Assembly (NCBI RefSeq): GCF_013307225.1
Contig: NZ_CP028942.1
Span: 1,888,965-1,952,964, forward strand
DNA from: Polynucleobacter tropicus
GTDB lineage: Bacteria; Pseudomonadota; Gammaproteobacteria; Burkholderiales; Burkholderiaceae
DNA length: 64,000 nucleotides
Reading direction: 5' to 3'
Within the stretch, counting starts at the first letter, position 1; every line of letters begins with the position of its first letter. Below, piece by piece: positions 44,672 to 54,924 of this stretch. Both the position numbers and the translations under genes were made by a program. The notes under the pieces were generated by a model. The model saw nothing but the letters and a program-made list of their open reading frames with translations. It was not told the DNA's origin and made no database searches.

Positions 44672-46399
44672 CTACATCTTCGCTGGCGCGGATACCCCTA
44701 AGACTCTCAATCCATTCTGCAGAACCTGGCGTGTTGCCGACAACAATGCAAGGCGGGCAAGTTTTAACGGCTCATCATCTACCAACACACGATCAGCGTT
44801 GTAGAAGGTATGGAAATCACCAGCCAAGTCACGCAAGTAGAAAGCAAGGGCATGCGGCGCCAGCTCTGCTGCCGCATTGGTTAAAACCTCTGGATACTCT
44901 GCCAAACGTCTTAACAAATGATCAGATGCTTTGCTTTGCAATAAGGATAGATCGGTATTTGTTAAATCAACAGGCTTGCCACCCCATTGCTGCAAGATTG
45001 AGCTAATACGCGCATGTGCGTACTGCACATAGAACACTGGGTTCTCATCATTTTGTGCAAGGGCTAAATCAATATCGAATACGAATTCAGTGTCGGCTTT
45101 ACGAGATATCAAGAAGAAGCGAACCGCATCACGCCCACGCTGTAATGCTAATTCTCTTTCTTCGGGAGTCATTTCTGGGGTAACGCCACCGGACCACTCG
45201 ATGAGATCGCGCACAGTCACATAAGAACCTGCACGTTTTGAAATCTTTACCTCTTCACCATGACGCATCACGGTCACCATCTTATGCAAAACATAATCTG
45301 GGTAGGTCTTCGGAATATCCCATCCACGTTTTTGAGCAACACCTTGTAAGCCAGAGCGTACACGAGCGATGGTTCCGTGGTGATCGCTTCCTTGCACGTT
45401 AATCACTTTCTCAAAGCCACGATTCCATTTGCTGGTGTGATAAGCCACATCCGGAACAAAATAAGTAAAGCTTCCATCTGACTTTCGCATCACGCGATCT
45501 TTATCATCGCCGTCATCGGTGGTCTTCAACCACAAGGCGCCTTCAGCTTCATAGGTTTTTCCGATTGTCTGCAAATCTTGAACGATCTGATTGACACTGC
45601 CATCTGTATACAAGGATGACTCCAAGTAGTAACAATCAAACTTCACACCAAAAGTCTTCAAATCAATATCTTGTTCGTTACGCAAATATGCCACTGCAAA
45701 TTTACGAATGGACTCAAGATCATCTTGATAATCGGGCGACGCTTTAAAAGCAGAAGCAATTTCTGCAATATATTCACCGTTATAAGCCTGCTCAGGCCAA
45801 TCGGCATCTCCAGGTTTTAGACCCTGTAAGCGTGCTTGAACAGACAACGCTAGATTCGCAATTTGTACACCAGCATCGTTGTAATAAAACTCACGATGTA
45901 CTTTGATTCCTTGAGTAGCCAATAAGTTAGCTAATGCATCCCCAAGAGCGGCCTGTCTACCATGTCCAACATGCAAAGGACCGGTTGGGTTTGCCGAAAC
46001 AAACTCAATCATGGCGCTGCTAACTGGTCCAGAGCCCTGTGTAACTTCACCAAAATGAACACCAGACGCAAGAATCTCTCCAACAACCGCAGTTTTAGCT
46101 TGGTTACTCAATCGAAAATTAATAAAACCGGGACCCGCGATTTCGCAGGATGAAATTAATTGATCGAAGCCAGCTTGTTTTTGCAGTCGATCTACTAAGG
46201 TTTGAGCCAAATCTCGCGGATTGAGCTTCCATGCCTTTGAAAGCTGGAGGGCGATATTACATGCCACATCCCCATGATCGACCGCCTTTGGCCTTTCTAA
46301 ACGGGGGGTTGGGGCACCATCTAAGCCACGCTCCTGAGCAAGGCCTTGTAGAGCCGAGCTCAACATATCAATTAAACGGTTTTTATTGGTCTGCAACAT
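44672..46399 (-). CDS. argS: Arginyl-tRNA synthetase
   Basis: Class I synthetase charging tRNA-Arg. HIGH-type motif [18 protein letters not shown] and KMSKS-type motif [11 protein letters not shown] are visible; the N-terminal tRNA-binding Add-1 domain and C-terminal DALR anticodon domain fit the 575-aa length. First of an argS-SPOR-dsbA unit; divergent from the DUF1840 gene. Confidence 0.97.
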   Translation of the reverse strand: MLQTNKNRLIDMLSSALQGLAQERGLDGAPTPRLERPKAVDHGDVACNIALQLSKAWKLNPRDLAQTLVDRLQKQAGFDQLISSCEIAGPGFINFRLSNQAKTAVVGEILASGVHFGEVTQGSGPVSSAMIEFVSANPTGPLHVGHGRQAALGDALANLLATQGIKVHREFYYNDAGVQIANLALSVQARLQGLKPGDADWPEQAYNGEYIAEIASAFKASPDYQDDLESIRKFAVAYLRNEQDIDLKTFGVKFDCYYLESSLYTDGSVNQIVQDLQTIGKTYEAEGALWLKTTDDGDDKDRVMRKSDGSFTYFVPDVAYHTSKWNRGFEKVINVQGSDHHGTIARVRSGLQGVAQKRGWDIPKTYPDYVLHKMVTVMRHGEEVKISKRAGSYVTVRDLIEWSGGVTPEMTPEERELALQRGRDAVRFFLISRKADTEFVFDIDLALAQNDENPVFYVQYAHARISSILQQWGGKPVDLTNTDLSLLQSKASDHLLRRLAEYPEVLTNAAAELAPHALAFYLRDLAGDFHTFYNADRVLVDDEPLKLARLALLSATRQVLQNGLRVLGVSAPAKM

Positions 46400-46434
46400 A
46401 GATAAGTGAGTTTATCAGGTGGTAAGCTGTTGAA

Positions 46435-46752
46435 ATGATCTATCAATTTCGCTCTAAAGCTGGTCCAGATGTCATCATGCTGGCTGATCTGACCAAGCGA
46501 ATCTTCGATATCTTGGGTCGCCCGCTTGAGCCCAGGGGAATTTTGACTCAAGAGCAATTGCCCGCCCTGATTACCACCCTAGAAACTGCCATCTTGAATG
46601 ATCTAGAGGAGCGCAAAAAAGCGAGTGAAAATAAAGATAGTGAATCCGAGAAACCCAAGTTAGCTGATCGACTTGGTCAAAGGGCGTATCCATTTTTAGA
46701 ACTCATGAAACAGGCTCGAGCAAAAAACGAGCCCATCATGTGGGGCGTTTAA
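46435..46752 (+). CDS. DUF1840 domain protein
   Basis: 105-aa protein: [28 protein letters not shown] at the start, a charged central segment, and the end [20 protein letters not shown], which is the DUF1840 pattern of betaproteobacteria. No known function. Its stop overlaps the convergent metH stop by 4 bp. Confidence 0.88.
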   Translation: MIYQFRSKAGPDVIMLADLTKRIFDILGRPLEPRGILTQEQLPALITTLETAILNDLEERKKASENKDSESEKPKLADRLGQRAYPFLELMKQARAKNEPIMWGV

Positions 46753-49511
46753 TCAACCAAGCTCGCAAGTTGACGTCGTACATCATTAACTGATTGGCCG
46801 CGACGTTTTGCTAAATCCTCAAGTTGCTCTGAGGTAATTTTTCCAACATTGAAATATTGCGCGTCTGGATGAGCCAAATAGAAACCGCTTACGCTTGACG
46901 CAGGATTCATCGCCAGAGATTCAGTAAGGGTCATGCCGATATCTTCAGACCCAATCACACGAAGTAAATCTTCCTTCACTTCATGCGCAGGGCAGGCAGG
47001 ATACCCAGGTGCTGGACGAATACCACGATATTCCTCATTAATCATTTGATCATTAGTCAGCAACTCATCAGTTGCATAGCCCCACAAATCCGTACGAACA
47101 CGATGGTGCATTAATTCAGCGAAAGCTTCAGCCAAACGATCTGCTAGCGCCTTCAACATAATGGCACTGTAATCATCATGCTTAGCTTGGAACTCAGCCA
47201 CTTTCTTTTCAACACCATGACCAGCAGTCACCGCAAAACAACCAATGTAATCCGCAACACCAGTATCTTTTGGTGCAACATAATCCGCCAGGCAACGATT
47301 CGGTCTGCGAACACCATCAATCACTGGACGCTCTGATTGTTGACGTAAGTTATGCCAAACAAACAAAGGGTGTTTGCGTTCTTCGTCGCTATACAAAACA
47401 ATATCGTCCCCAACCGTATTGGCGGGATAGAAAGCAACTACACCATCAGCCTGAAGCCACTGTCCTTTAATCAGCTTATCCAACATACCCTGAGCATCAG
47501 CATAAACCTTACGCGCCTCTTCCCCAACCACTTCATCATCTAAGATGGCCGGGAACTTTCCTGCCAAATCCCAGGTCTGAAAGAATGGAGTCCAGTCGAT
47601 GTACTTAGCAATATCGCTAAGAGCAAAATTCTTAAAGACACGACGTCCAATAAATTTTGGCTTCTCGGGAACATACGCTGACCAATTAATCATCTCGCGA
47701 TTTTTGCGCGCTTCTTCCAGTGAGATGCTTGGTGTTGCTTTCTTATTTGCATGCTGCTCACGAATACGAGCATAGTCATCACGTAAATCTTGAATAAATT
47801 TCTTTGCACTCTCGTCAGACAATAGGCTTGATGCCACAGACACGGAACGAGATGCATCAGGCACATACACAACTGGGCCATCATAGTGAGGCGCTATCTT
47901 TACAGCGGTATGAACCCGTGAAGTCGTAGCGCCACCAATCATCAAAGGAACTTGGCGAGAACGGAAATACTCATCGCGCTGCATCTCTTGCGCAACGTAT
48001 GTCATTTCTTCTAGTGAAGGTGTAATTAATCCAGAGAGGCCAACAATGTCCGCATTCTCCTCTTTGGCACGCTTCAAAATTTCCGCACAAGGCACCATCA
48101 CACCCATATTGGCGACTTCAAAGTTATTACATTGAAGCACTACCGTAACAATATTCTTACCAATATCATGGACATCGCCCTTGACGGTGGCCATCACAAT
48201 CTTGCCCTTAGCTTTAGCCTCGCCACCCGCAGCAATGTGTTGGCGCTTTTCTTCCTCAATGTAAGGAATCAAAATTGCTACAGCCTGCTTCATCACACGC
48301 GCGCTCTTCACCACCTGAGGTAAGAACATTTTGCCGGCGCCAAACAAGTCGCCCACAACATTCATGCCATCCATCAGCGGACCTTCAATGACCTCGATTG
48401 GTCTACCACCTGCGCCCATGATTTCTGCGCGCAACTCTTCAGTATCTTCTTCAATGAATGTCGTGATGCCATGAACTAAGGCGTGGGTTAAACGCTCGCG
48501 TACTGGCGCTTCACGCCATACTAAATTCTCAACCTGCTTAGTGCCATCACCTTTAAATTGGTCGGCAATCGCCAAGAGTCTCTCAGTTGGTGTTTGACCA
48601 TCTTTTTCTTTAAAACGATTAAGCACTACATCTTCGACACGCTCACGTAATTCTGGATCAAGATCCGCATAGACACCCAGTTGGCCAGCATTAACGATAC
48701 CCATATCCATGCCAGCTTGAATGGCATGGTAAAGAAATACCGTGTGAATTGCCTCCCGTACCCGATCATTTCCACGGAAAGAAAAGCTCACATTTGAAAC
48801 GCCGCCACTGACTTTGGCACCAGGAAGGTTCTCTTTTATCCAACGAGTAGCGTTAATGAAATCCACGGCATAGTTATCGTGCTCTTCAATACCAGTCGCA
48901 ATCGCAAAGATATTTGGGTCGAAAATAATGTCCTCTGCAGGAAAGCCAATCTCGTTTACGAGAATGTCATAGCTTCGCTGACAAATTTCTATCTTGCGTT
49001 GGAACGTATCAGCCTGACCAGCTTCATCAAATGCCATCACGACCGTTGCGGCACCATAACGACGTATCAGAGCAGCTTGCTTACGGAAAGGCTCCTCACC
49101 CTCTTTCATAGAAATCGAATTAACGATTGGCTTGCCCTGTATGCACTTTAAGCCCGCCTCAATTACACTCCATTTTGAAGAGTCGATCATGATGGGTACG
49201 CGCGCAATATCTGGTTCAGAAGCAATAAGATTGAGGAAGCGCGTCATTGCCGCTTCAGAATCAAGCATTGCTTCATCCATGTTGATGTCAATGACTTGGG
49301 CGCCATTTTCAACTTGCTGACGCGCTACCGCGAGTGCGTCATCAAATTGATTATTCAGAATCATTCGTGCAAACGCTTTAGAGCCCGTCACATTGGTACG
49401 CTCTCCAATGTTGACGAAGCCGACATCGGTAGTCACATTGAACGGCTCTAATCCAGACAGCTTCATTGCTGGAATGGTTTGCATTTGATTTTTGTTTTCT
49501 ACCTTACTCAT
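46749..49511 (-). CDS. metH: Methionine synthase MetH, folate/B12/activation part
   Basis: 920-aa protein with the pterin-binding domain ([33 protein letters not shown]), the B12 cap, the cobalamin domain with [10 protein letters not shown] carrying the lower-axial histidine, and the C-terminal activation domain ([22 protein letters not shown]-like [15 protein letters not shown]). It lacks the homocysteine domain, which is the separate upstream gene; the two overlap by 4 bp. Together they equal one full MetH. Confidence 0.96.
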   Translation of the reverse strand: MSKVENKNQMQTIPAMKLSGLEPFNVTTDVGFVNIGERTNVTGSKAFARMILNNQFDDALAVARQQVENGAQVIDINMDEAMLDSEAAMTRFLNLIASEPDIARVPIMIDSSKWSVIEAGLKCIQGKPIVNSISMKEGEEPFRKQAALIRRYGAATVVMAFDEAGQADTFQRKIEICQRSYDILVNEIGFPAEDIIFDPNIFAIATGIEEHDNYAVDFINATRWIKENLPGAKVSGGVSNVSFSFRGNDRVREAIHTVFLYHAIQAGMDMGIVNAGQLGVYADLDPELRERVEDVVLNRFKEKDGQTPTERLLAIADQFKGDGTKQVENLVWREAPVRERLTHALVHGITTFIEEDTEELRAEIMGAGGRPIEVIEGPLMDGMNVVGDLFGAGKMFLPQVVKSARVMKQAVAILIPYIEEEKRQHIAAGGEAKAKGKIVMATVKGDVHDIGKNIVTVVLQCNNFEVANMGVMVPCAEILKRAKEENADIVGLSGLITPSLEEMTYVAQEMQRDEYFRSRQVPLMIGGATTSRVHTAVKIAPHYDGPVVYVPDASRSVSVASSLLSDESAKKFIQDLRDDYARIREQHANKKATPSISLEEARKNREMINWSAYVPEKPKFIGRRVFKNFALSDIAKYIDWTPFFQTWDLAGKFPAILDDEVVGEEARKVYADAQGMLDKLIKGQWLQADGVVAFYPANTVGDDIVLYSDEERKHPLFVWHNLRQQSERPVIDGVRRPNRCLADYVAPKDTGVADYIGCFAVTAGHGVEKKVAEFQAKHDDYSAIMLKALADRLAEAFAELMHHRVRTDLWGYATDELLTNDQMINEEYRGIRPAPGYPACPAHEVKEDLLRVIGSEDIGMTLTESLAMNPASSVSGFYLAHPDAQYFNVGKITSEQLEDLAKRRGQSVNDVRRQLASLVD

Positions 49512-50569
49512 GCTTCTTCAGCCTCTTCTCGATAGAAAACTCTAGGCTTGCGTTTTGCAACAGCATTCGCAATTGCGCGAATATGATCTGGTGTGGTGCC
49601 ACAGCAACCGCCCACCAAGTTCACTAACCCGTCTTTCGCAAAACCATCTACCAACCTTGAAGTAATTTCAGGGGTCTCATCAAATCCTGTGTCACTCATC
49701 GGGTTAGGTAAACCCGCATTTGGATAGCAAGACACTGCAGCGTCGCAAATACGGGCTAGCTCGGCTATATAAGGGCGCATTAAGGCTGCACCCAGAGCGC
49801 AATTGAGCCCAAAGGTCAATGGCTTAATGTGGCGCAAACTATTCCAAAACGCCTCAACGGTTTGCCCAGAAAGAATTCTTCCAGAGGCATCCGTTACAGT
49901 TCCCGAAATCATGACTGGCAAACGCTCGCCAGTCTCTTCAAAGAATTCATCGAGAGCGAACAATGCTGCTTTTGCATTTAGCGTATCGAAAATAGTTTCA
50001 ACTAAAAATAAATCTACTCCGCCCGCAAAGAGCCCTTCGATTTGTTCGCGATATGAAGCACGCAAAGCATCAAAAGTAATATTGCGAGCGCCTGGATCAT
50101 TTACATCAGGAGAAATACTCGCAGTTTTTGGAGTTGGTCCAATCGCACCAGCAGCAAAACGTGGCTTGTTCGGAGTGCTGTACTTATCACAGGCAGCGCG
50201 TGCAAGTTTTGCTGAGACCTCATTCATCTCTCGGGCCAAGCCAGGCATTTTGTAATCTTCTTGTGCTACCGAGGTGGCGCCAAAAGTATTTGTTTCAACA
50301 ATGTCAGCACCAGCATCCAAATACTTCTCGTGAATCTCGCTAATGATTTGGGGCTGTGTCAGCACCAACAATTCATTATTTCCTTTGAGGTCACCGGGGT
50401 GCTCTGCAAAACGAGCATTTCCTGGTAGCCCACGGTAATCTGCTTCAGTTAACTTGTATTGCTGAATCATGGTCCCCATCGCGCCATCCAATATGAGGAT
50501 GCGTCGCTTTAAAAGCTCAGGAAGCGCCTGACCGCGGGTATAAGGCTGGGACAAACCATTAAATTGCAT
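49508..50569 (-). CDS. Homocysteine S-methyltransferase domain (MetH N-terminal half)
   Basis: 353-aa zinc-dependent homocysteine-binding barrel. It has [14 protein letters not shown] and [12 protein letters not shown]; zinc cysteines are in GLNCALGA and [11 protein letters not shown]. It ends where the pterin domain of a fused MetH would start, so it is the N-terminal half of a split methionine synthase. A distinct role as a stand-alone methyltransferase is less likely given the 4-bp overlap with the B12-binding half. Confidence 0.93.
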   Translation of the reverse strand: MQFNGLSQPYTRGQALPELLKRRILILDGAMGTMIQQYKLTEADYRGLPGNARFAEHPGDLKGNNELLVLTQPQIISEIHEKYLDAGADIVETNTFGATSVAQEDYKMPGLAREMNEVSAKLARAACDKYSTPNKPRFAAGAIGPTPKTASISPDVNDPGARNITFDALRASYREQIEGLFAGGVDLFLVETIFDTLNAKAALFALDEFFEETGERLPVMISGTVTDASGRILSGQTVEAFWNSLRHIKPLTFGLNCALGAALMRPYIAELARICDAAVSCYPNAGLPNPMSDTGFDETPEITSRLVDGFAKDGLVNLVGGCCGTTPDHIRAIANAVAKRKPRVFYREEAEEA

Positions 50570-50643
50570 TGCTTAACCAGGATTGATCTCTAGAATCCCT
50601 TATTCTATTGGAAAAGCCACTTTTTATTTGCCTTGGAGCCGCC

Positions 50644-51096
50644 ATGTTTGGAACTATTCCAGAATTCAATCAAAGTCTTGAGATGTTTAAAACTATGTGG
50701 GGACAAGGCGCAGCAGGTCAAGCTGGACAGTTTCCCTTCACCACGGATGCCTCAAAAGCGGCTGGTGGCTTAGGAGCCGCCTTTCCAGGCATGGACATCG
50801 AAGAACTTGAGAAACGCATCAAGGATCTGAAAAGCGTTGAAAACTGGCTGAATCTCAACCTCAATATTCTGAAGTCGACGATTCAGGGGCTGGAAGTACA
50901 GCATGCAACGATGATGGCCCTGAAATCATTTGGAGACGCAGTCTCCGCAGCAAGTTCTGTAGCCACACCCAAATCGGGATCTAGCGAGAGTCCTAAAACA
51001 ACAAAAGCTAAACCGCGGAAAACCGCAACACGCCGTCCTCGCAAAGCTGGCGATCCAACTTACCTCGACGAAGTAGGTAATTCAGATGAGCAATAG
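50644..51096 (+). CDS. phaM: PhaM-like polyhydroxyalkanoate granule regulatory protein
   Basis: 150-aa phasin-related protein. The N-terminus FGTIPEFNQSLEMFKTMWG and the central IEELEKRIKDLKSVENWLNLNLNILKSTIQGLEVQHATMMALKSF are characteristic of PhaM, which links PHB granules to the nucleoid and activates PHB synthase. The C-terminal Lys/Arg-rich stretch (KTTKAKPRKTATRRPRKAG) is a likely DNA-binding tail. The ATG at 50644 is preferred to an upstream non-conserved start. Its last 89 bp overlap the convergent MBL gene. Confidence 0.88.
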   Translation: MFGTIPEFNQSLEMFKTMWGQGAAGQAGQFPFTTDASKAAGGLGAAFPGMDIEELEKRIKDLKSVENWLNLNLNILKSTIQGLEVQHATMMALKSFGDAVSAASSVATPKSGSSESPKTTKAKPRKTATRRPRKAGDPTYLDEVGNSDEQ

Positions 51097-52093
51097 CCTC
51101 ACCCATTGCAAAAGTCAGCTGGTGAATATCGAGTTCTCGTTTAAATAAAACCGGAACAATTTCGCGGGCAGTAATCGGCTTTTGGCATGCCCCCAATGCG
51201 TCAGCCAAGCGCTCGTCATGATGCGCATTTAATTGTTCAATTCTGGGCTTGATGCCAACAAAAGGTTTTCCATGGGATGGCAATACCAGCGTGTCATTTG
51301 GCAAAGGCAAATACTTTGTCAAAGAATATAGATACAAGCCTAATGGATCAGCATCTGGATCAGCATCATAAACGCTGACATTCGTAGAGATCCGCGGCAA
51401 CAACATGTCCCCCGAAATCAATACCTTTAAGTTTTTACAAAATAGCGATGCATGCTCTGGCGCATGCCCATAACCCATGATGACTTGCCAATCATTTCCA
51501 CCAATCGAAATGATCTCGCCATCAAGGACGCGACGATATTGTCGGGGCACCCCTGGAACCATATTACTGTAGTAGTTTGAACGCGCCCGAATTTTTTCTA
51601 AATCCTCTGGTGCAGTTAAACCATGCTTTTGAAAATGGTCAGCAGAACCGCCGCCACCTGCACGCGCACCAACTGCTGCGCCACCCTCTTTGCAACTTAA
51701 CCATTGCGCCGTCAAATAATCAGTCATGGATATCCACAAAGGGGCATTCCATTTTTCGCACAACCACTGAGACAGGCCAACATGATCTGGGTGCATGTGC
51801 GTCACAATCACACGCAATACTGGCAAGCCCTCTAATTGAGTTGCAAAAATAGCTTGCCACGATGCTTTCGTTTCATCATTAGCAATGCCGCAGTCCACAA
51901 TTGTCCAACCATCAACTCCATTGAACTGATCACGCAATAGCCAAAGATTAATGTGATCTAAGGCAAATGGAAGTCGCATGCGCAACCAACGAACTCCAGG
52001 TGCGACCTCAATGCTTTGACCAACTGGTGGAAGCTGATCGTCTAATGGATAATAAATGGCGGCTTCATTTTTGGTTTGCTGTTGATTACTCAT
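51008..52093 (-). CDS. MBL-fold metallo-hydrolase
   Basis: 361-aa metallo-beta-lactamase-fold protein. The metal motif is THMHPDHVGLS; further ligands are expected in GYGHAPEHASL and LPSHGKPF. The C-terminal part (about residues 290-361) looks like a winged-helix extension as in lactonase/LACTB2-like hydrolases. The ATG at 52093 is preferred to a GTG two codons upstream. Its 3' end overlaps phaM on the opposite strand by 89 bp, so the tails of both proteins are encoded by the same DNA. Confidence 0.88.
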   Translation of the reverse strand: MSNQQQTKNEAAIYYPLDDQLPPVGQSIEVAPGVRWLRMRLPFALDHINLWLLRDQFNGVDGWTIVDCGIANDETKASWQAIFATQLEGLPVLRVIVTHMHPDHVGLSQWLCEKWNAPLWISMTDYLTAQWLSCKEGGAAVGARAGGGGSADHFQKHGLTAPEDLEKIRARSNYYSNMVPGVPRQYRRVLDGEIISIGGNDWQVIMGYGHAPEHASLFCKNLKVLISGDMLLPRISTNVSVYDADPDADPLGLYLYSLTKYLPLPNDTLVLPSHGKPFVGIKPRIEQLNAHHDERLADALGACQKPITAREIVPVLFKRELDIHQLTFAMGEAIAHLNYLLRRGKLDRQLCEDGVLRFSAV

Positions 52094-52128
52094 ATTCACA
52101 TTTCTTTTTTATTGCATTAAGGATCGCA

Positions 52129-52305
52129 TTGACACCGATTCCATCACCCTGCATTAATTGGTGCGACATTAACCCAGAAAACGGCTATTGTCGTGGCTGT
52201 TATCGCACGCTTCCCGAAATTGCGGATTGGTCAGAGTTACCCAATGAAGCAAAACTTAAGATTTGGGAAGCCATTACCACCCGCAAATTGCAAGCCATAG
52301 ATTAA
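52129..52305 (+). CDS. DUF1289 small cysteine-rich protein
   Basis: 58-aa protein starting at TTG 52129, which is placed 5 bp after a good ribosome-binding site AAGGA (52119-52123). The pattern PSPCINWCDINPENGYCRGCYRTLPEIADW, with four cysteines, is the DUF1289 signature. No upstream ATG matches the family start. Function unknown; metal or Fe-S binding is plausible from the cysteines. Divergent from the MBL gene with 35 bp between. Confidence 0.82.
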   Translation: MTPIPSPCINWCDINPENGYCRGCYRTLPEIADWSELPNEAKLKIWEAITTRKLQAID

Positions 52306-52325
52306 GCAGTTCTTTAAGTCATCCC

Positions 52326-53309
52326 CTAGCGATTCACATCCACAATCAAACGACCACGCACATTGCCAAGCATCAACTCCTGCGCATACTTTAAAGATTC
52401 TTCCAAAGTGATTTCTTGAGAAATTTCATCTAGCGTCTTCAGATCAACCAATTTACTTAATTGTTCATAAGCAGCAATGCGTTTTTCACGTGGCACTGTA
52501 ACGCTATTAATTCCGTATAAAGTCACGCCTCGCAAAATGAATGGGGCGACGCTAGAGGGAAAGTCCATTCCCTGAGCAAGTCCGCAAGCTGCTACTGCGC
52601 CATTGCTCTTTGTTTGTGCGCAGGCATTTGCAAGGGTATGGCTGCCAACACTATCTAGCACCGCGGCCCAACGTTCTTTAGCCAAAGGTTTACCTGGCGC
52701 AGATAAGCTAGCACGATCAATCACTTCTGCAGCACCTAATTTTTTTAGGTAATCTGCTTCAGCCATGCGCCCTGTACTAGCAACCACCGTAAACCCGAGC
52801 TTACTTAATAAGGTAATTGCAAAACTACCAACGCCACCCGCTGCACCAGTGACCAAAACTTCACCATCACTTGGTTTGAGCCCATGCTTTTGCAAAGCCA
52901 TCACACACAGCATGGCGGTATATCCAGCAGTGCCAATTGCAAGGGCTTGCTTTGCGGTAAAGCCTTTTGGCAATGGAAGAAGCCAGTCAGCTTTCACGCG
53001 AGCCTGCTGTGCCAAACCGCCCCAATGACCTTCTCCTACCCCCCAACCATTTAAAAGCACCATATCGCCCGCCTTGAAGTCGGGGCTAGCGCTCTCAATG
53101 ACCTCTCCCGCAAAATCGATCCCAGGAACCATAGGGAAACTGCGTACAACAGGGCCTTTACCGGTAATAGCCAAACCATCCTTGTAATTAAGGGTGGAAT
53201 ACAGAACTTTTACTCTGACATCGCCTTCAGGAAGGCTGGCTTCAGCAGCCTGGCCGAGCTCAGCTCTATATCCTTGGTCATCCTTGTTAATCAAGATTGC
53301 TTTAAACAT
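52326..53309 (-). CDS. acuI: Acrylyl-CoA reductase AcuI/YhdH-type oxidoreductase
   Basis: 327-aa zinc-free medium-chain reductase. The start FKAILINKDDQGYRAEL, the block GNGPVVR-like KGPVVRSFPMVPGIDFAGEV, the nucleotide motif VTGAAGGVGSFAI and the end VRGRLIVDVNR are typical of YhdH/AcuI, which reduces acryloyl-CoA with NADPH. The ATG at 53309 is used; the longer frame is not conserved. Toxic acryloyl-CoA removal is inferred from the family. Confidence 0.85.
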   Translation of the reverse strand: MFKAILINKDDQGYRAELGQAAEASLPEGDVRVKVLYSTLNYKDGLAITGKGPVVRSFPMVPGIDFAGEVIESASPDFKAGDMVLLNGWGVGEGHWGGLAQQARVKADWLLPLPKGFTAKQALAIGTAGYTAMLCVMALQKHGLKPSDGEVLVTGAAGGVGSFAITLLSKLGFTVVASTGRMAEADYLKKLGAAEVIDRASLSAPGKPLAKERWAAVLDSVGSHTLANACAQTKSNGAVAACGLAQGMDFPSSVAPFILRGVTLYGINSVTVPREKRIAAYEQLSKLVDLKTLDEISQEITLEESLKYAQELMLGNVRGRLIVDVNR

Positions 53310-53408
53310 GTCTCTTTCCCCGTTTCTTTTCCTGCATGGGGAGCTTTTCCCCACAGCTTTTACGTAATAGGTTTATCCTAACGAGCATTGTCGATTATGG
53401 AGGTTTCC

Positions 53409-53705
53409 ATGAAAAAAATTCTACTATTAACCGCAACTTCTGGCTTATTACTCACAGGGTGCTATTCAACCAGCATCAATATGTCCATGGGCAATATGCG
53501 CCTCATCACGTCTAGCGCTAGCCCACAAGATGTCATGGACTTTGCGACTGAAGCCTGTAAAAACGATTTTTATCAGGGCGCCAGCTTTCTATCCAAGGCC
53601 GGCAAAGAATACCGCTTTAAGTGCGTAAAGGCTGAAGAAAACGAAGTATTGATTCCAATTCCAGGCACTAGCATTGAATCAACACCTAAAACAGACAGCA
53701 AGTAA
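53409..53705 (+). CDS. Small hypothetical lipoprotein
   Basis: 98-aa predicted lipoprotein. ATG at 53409 has a strong GGAGG site upstream. Signal KKILLLTATSGLLLTGC with lipobox LTGC. The mature part (SASPQDVMDFATEACKNDFYQGASFLSKAGKEYRFKC) has two cysteines that could form a disulfide. No family recognised. It is followed 6 bp later by the flavin reductase. Confidence 0.75.
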   Translation: MKKILLLTATSGLLLTGCYSTSINMSMGNMRLITSSASPQDVMDFATEACKNDFYQGASFLSKAGKEYRFKCVKAEENEVLIPIPGTSIESTPKTDSK

Positions 53706-53711
53706 AGAGAG

Positions 53712-54212
53712 ATGGGGCCATTCACATCGCAGGAGCTTCGCAAAGGATTCTCATCTTTTGCTACTGGAGTCACCGTCATCACCTGCGTCGATGAAGAGCA
53801 AAATCCACACGGCATTACGATTAGCTCGTTTAACACCGTTTCTTTAGAGCCACCATTAATTCTGTGGAGCCTCAAGAAGCATTCGCGACTAATGCCGTGG
53901 GTCGAAGTAGGAAAAAAACATTTGATTCACGTGTTAGAGCGCTCACAAGAGTCTCTAGCAATGCACTTCGCAACAGTCAAAGTAAATCAATTTGCCGAAA
54001 TTGCTCATCAGCGCACTGATAATGGCTTAACGCAAATCAAAGACTGTGTAGCCTACTACGAATGTGAAACCGTCTCTGTCCATATTGGCGGGGATCACAA
54101 CATCATTGTTGCCAAAGTAGTTCATTTAAAAAATTACTCAGAAAAAGAACCTCTCATATTTGCACGCAGCAAATTTGTTGGCTTGGATTTTTCTGAAGCT
54201 AAATCTAGCTAA
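53712..54212 (+). CDS. Flavin reductase family protein
   Basis: 166-aa FMN-binding split-barrel protein (HpaC/DIM6-like). The opening LRKGFSSFATGVTVITCVDEEQNPHGITISSFNTVSLEPPLILW is the flavin-binding signature, and the C-terminal HNIIVAKVVHL is conserved. It may supply reduced flavin to a monooxygenase, but none is adjacent. Located between the small lipoprotein and a GST. Confidence 0.88.
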   Translation: MGPFTSQELRKGFSSFATGVTVITCVDEEQNPHGITISSFNTVSLEPPLILWSLKKHSRLMPWVEVGKKHLIHVLERSQESLAMHFATVKVNQFAEIAHQRTDNGLTQIKDCVAYYECETVSVHIGGDHNIIVAKVVHLKNYSEKEPLIFARSKFVGLDFSEAKSS

Positions 54213-54239
54213 GCAATAAATCACTCGATAGGAAAAAAG

Positions 54240-54905
54240 ATGATGCGTTTATGGGGACGGAAAAGCTCTATTAATGTTCAAAAAGTGTTGTGGTGTCTTG
54301 CCGAACTAGGCCTTAAAGAAGGTGTCGATTTTGAACGTATTGATGCTGGCCTTCAGTTTGGAAAAGTGCGTACGCCAGAGTTTCTAAAGCTCAATCCAAA
54401 TGGTTTAGTTCCCACGCTAGAAGATAAGGGGCTGGTGCTATGGGAATCCAACACCATCATGCGTTACCTTGCTTCACAGTACAAGCAAAATAACCGCTTT
54501 CCCACTGACGTTGCATCTCAATACAGCTCGGAAAAATGGATGGACTGGCAAGTGGGTACGCTATGGCCTGTTTTGCGACCTGCCTTCATAGGCCTTACAA
54601 GAGTTCCAGCCTCAGAGCAAAACCATGAACTAATTCTGAAGTCTTATCAAGAAACCAATCAGCTCTTTGAAGTACTTGATCAAGCTTTAGCTTCGCAAGC
54701 ATTTTGCTCTGGAGAAAAATTTTATCTTGGCGATATCGTACTCAGCCTATGTGTGCACCGCTGGATATTAATTAACGACACATTTGCAAAAGAAACCGGT
54801 CCGCGAGCAAATTTGCAGAATATCGATCGCTGGTTAAATCGAATTAAATCAGAAACCCGTTTTCAAGAATTTGCAGAAAAAGAGCTCAATATCATTAACA
54901 AGTGA
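54240..54905 (+). CDS. Glutathione S-transferase
   Basis: 221-aa two-domain GST: N-terminal thioredoxin-like part MRLWGRKSSINVQKVLWCLAELGL with catalytic serine candidate (Ser10-11), NPNGLVPTLEDKGLVLWESNTIMRYLA for glutathione binding, and an all-alpha C-terminal domain. Glutathione synthesis genes are in the same window. Substrate unknown. A long inverted repeat overlaps its stop codon. Confidence 0.9.
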   Translation: MMRLWGRKSSINVQKVLWCLAELGLKEGVDFERIDAGLQFGKVRTPEFLKLNPNGLVPTLEDKGLVLWESNTIMRYLASQYKQNNRFPTDVASQYSSEKWMDWQVGTLWPVLRPAFIGLTRVPASEQNHELILKSYQETNQLFEVLDQALASQAFCSGEKFYLGDIVLSLCVHRWILINDTFAKETGPRANLQNIDRWLNRIKSETRFQEFAEKELNIINK

Positions 54906-54913
54906 TATTGAGC
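54884..54913. terminator. Inverted repeat at the GST / RND convergent junction
   Basis: Perfect 11-bp stem GCTCAATATCA / TGATATTGAGC (54884-54894 with 54903-54913), loop of 8 bases, spanning the GST stop codon. It is placed between two convergent units and may act as a bidirectional terminator, though no T-tract is present. Confidence 0.55.
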
Positions 54914-54924
54914 AGTCTCACAAA

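Noticed and set aside
49803..50255. 150-codon open frame antisense to the homocysteine methyltransferase gene.
   Set aside because: Shadow of a strongly conserved gene without a start signal or recognisable domain.
50570..50643. Cobalamin riboswitch upstream of metH.
   Set aside because: The gap is 74 bp, shorter than the riboswitch core, and no B12-box-like sequence was found.
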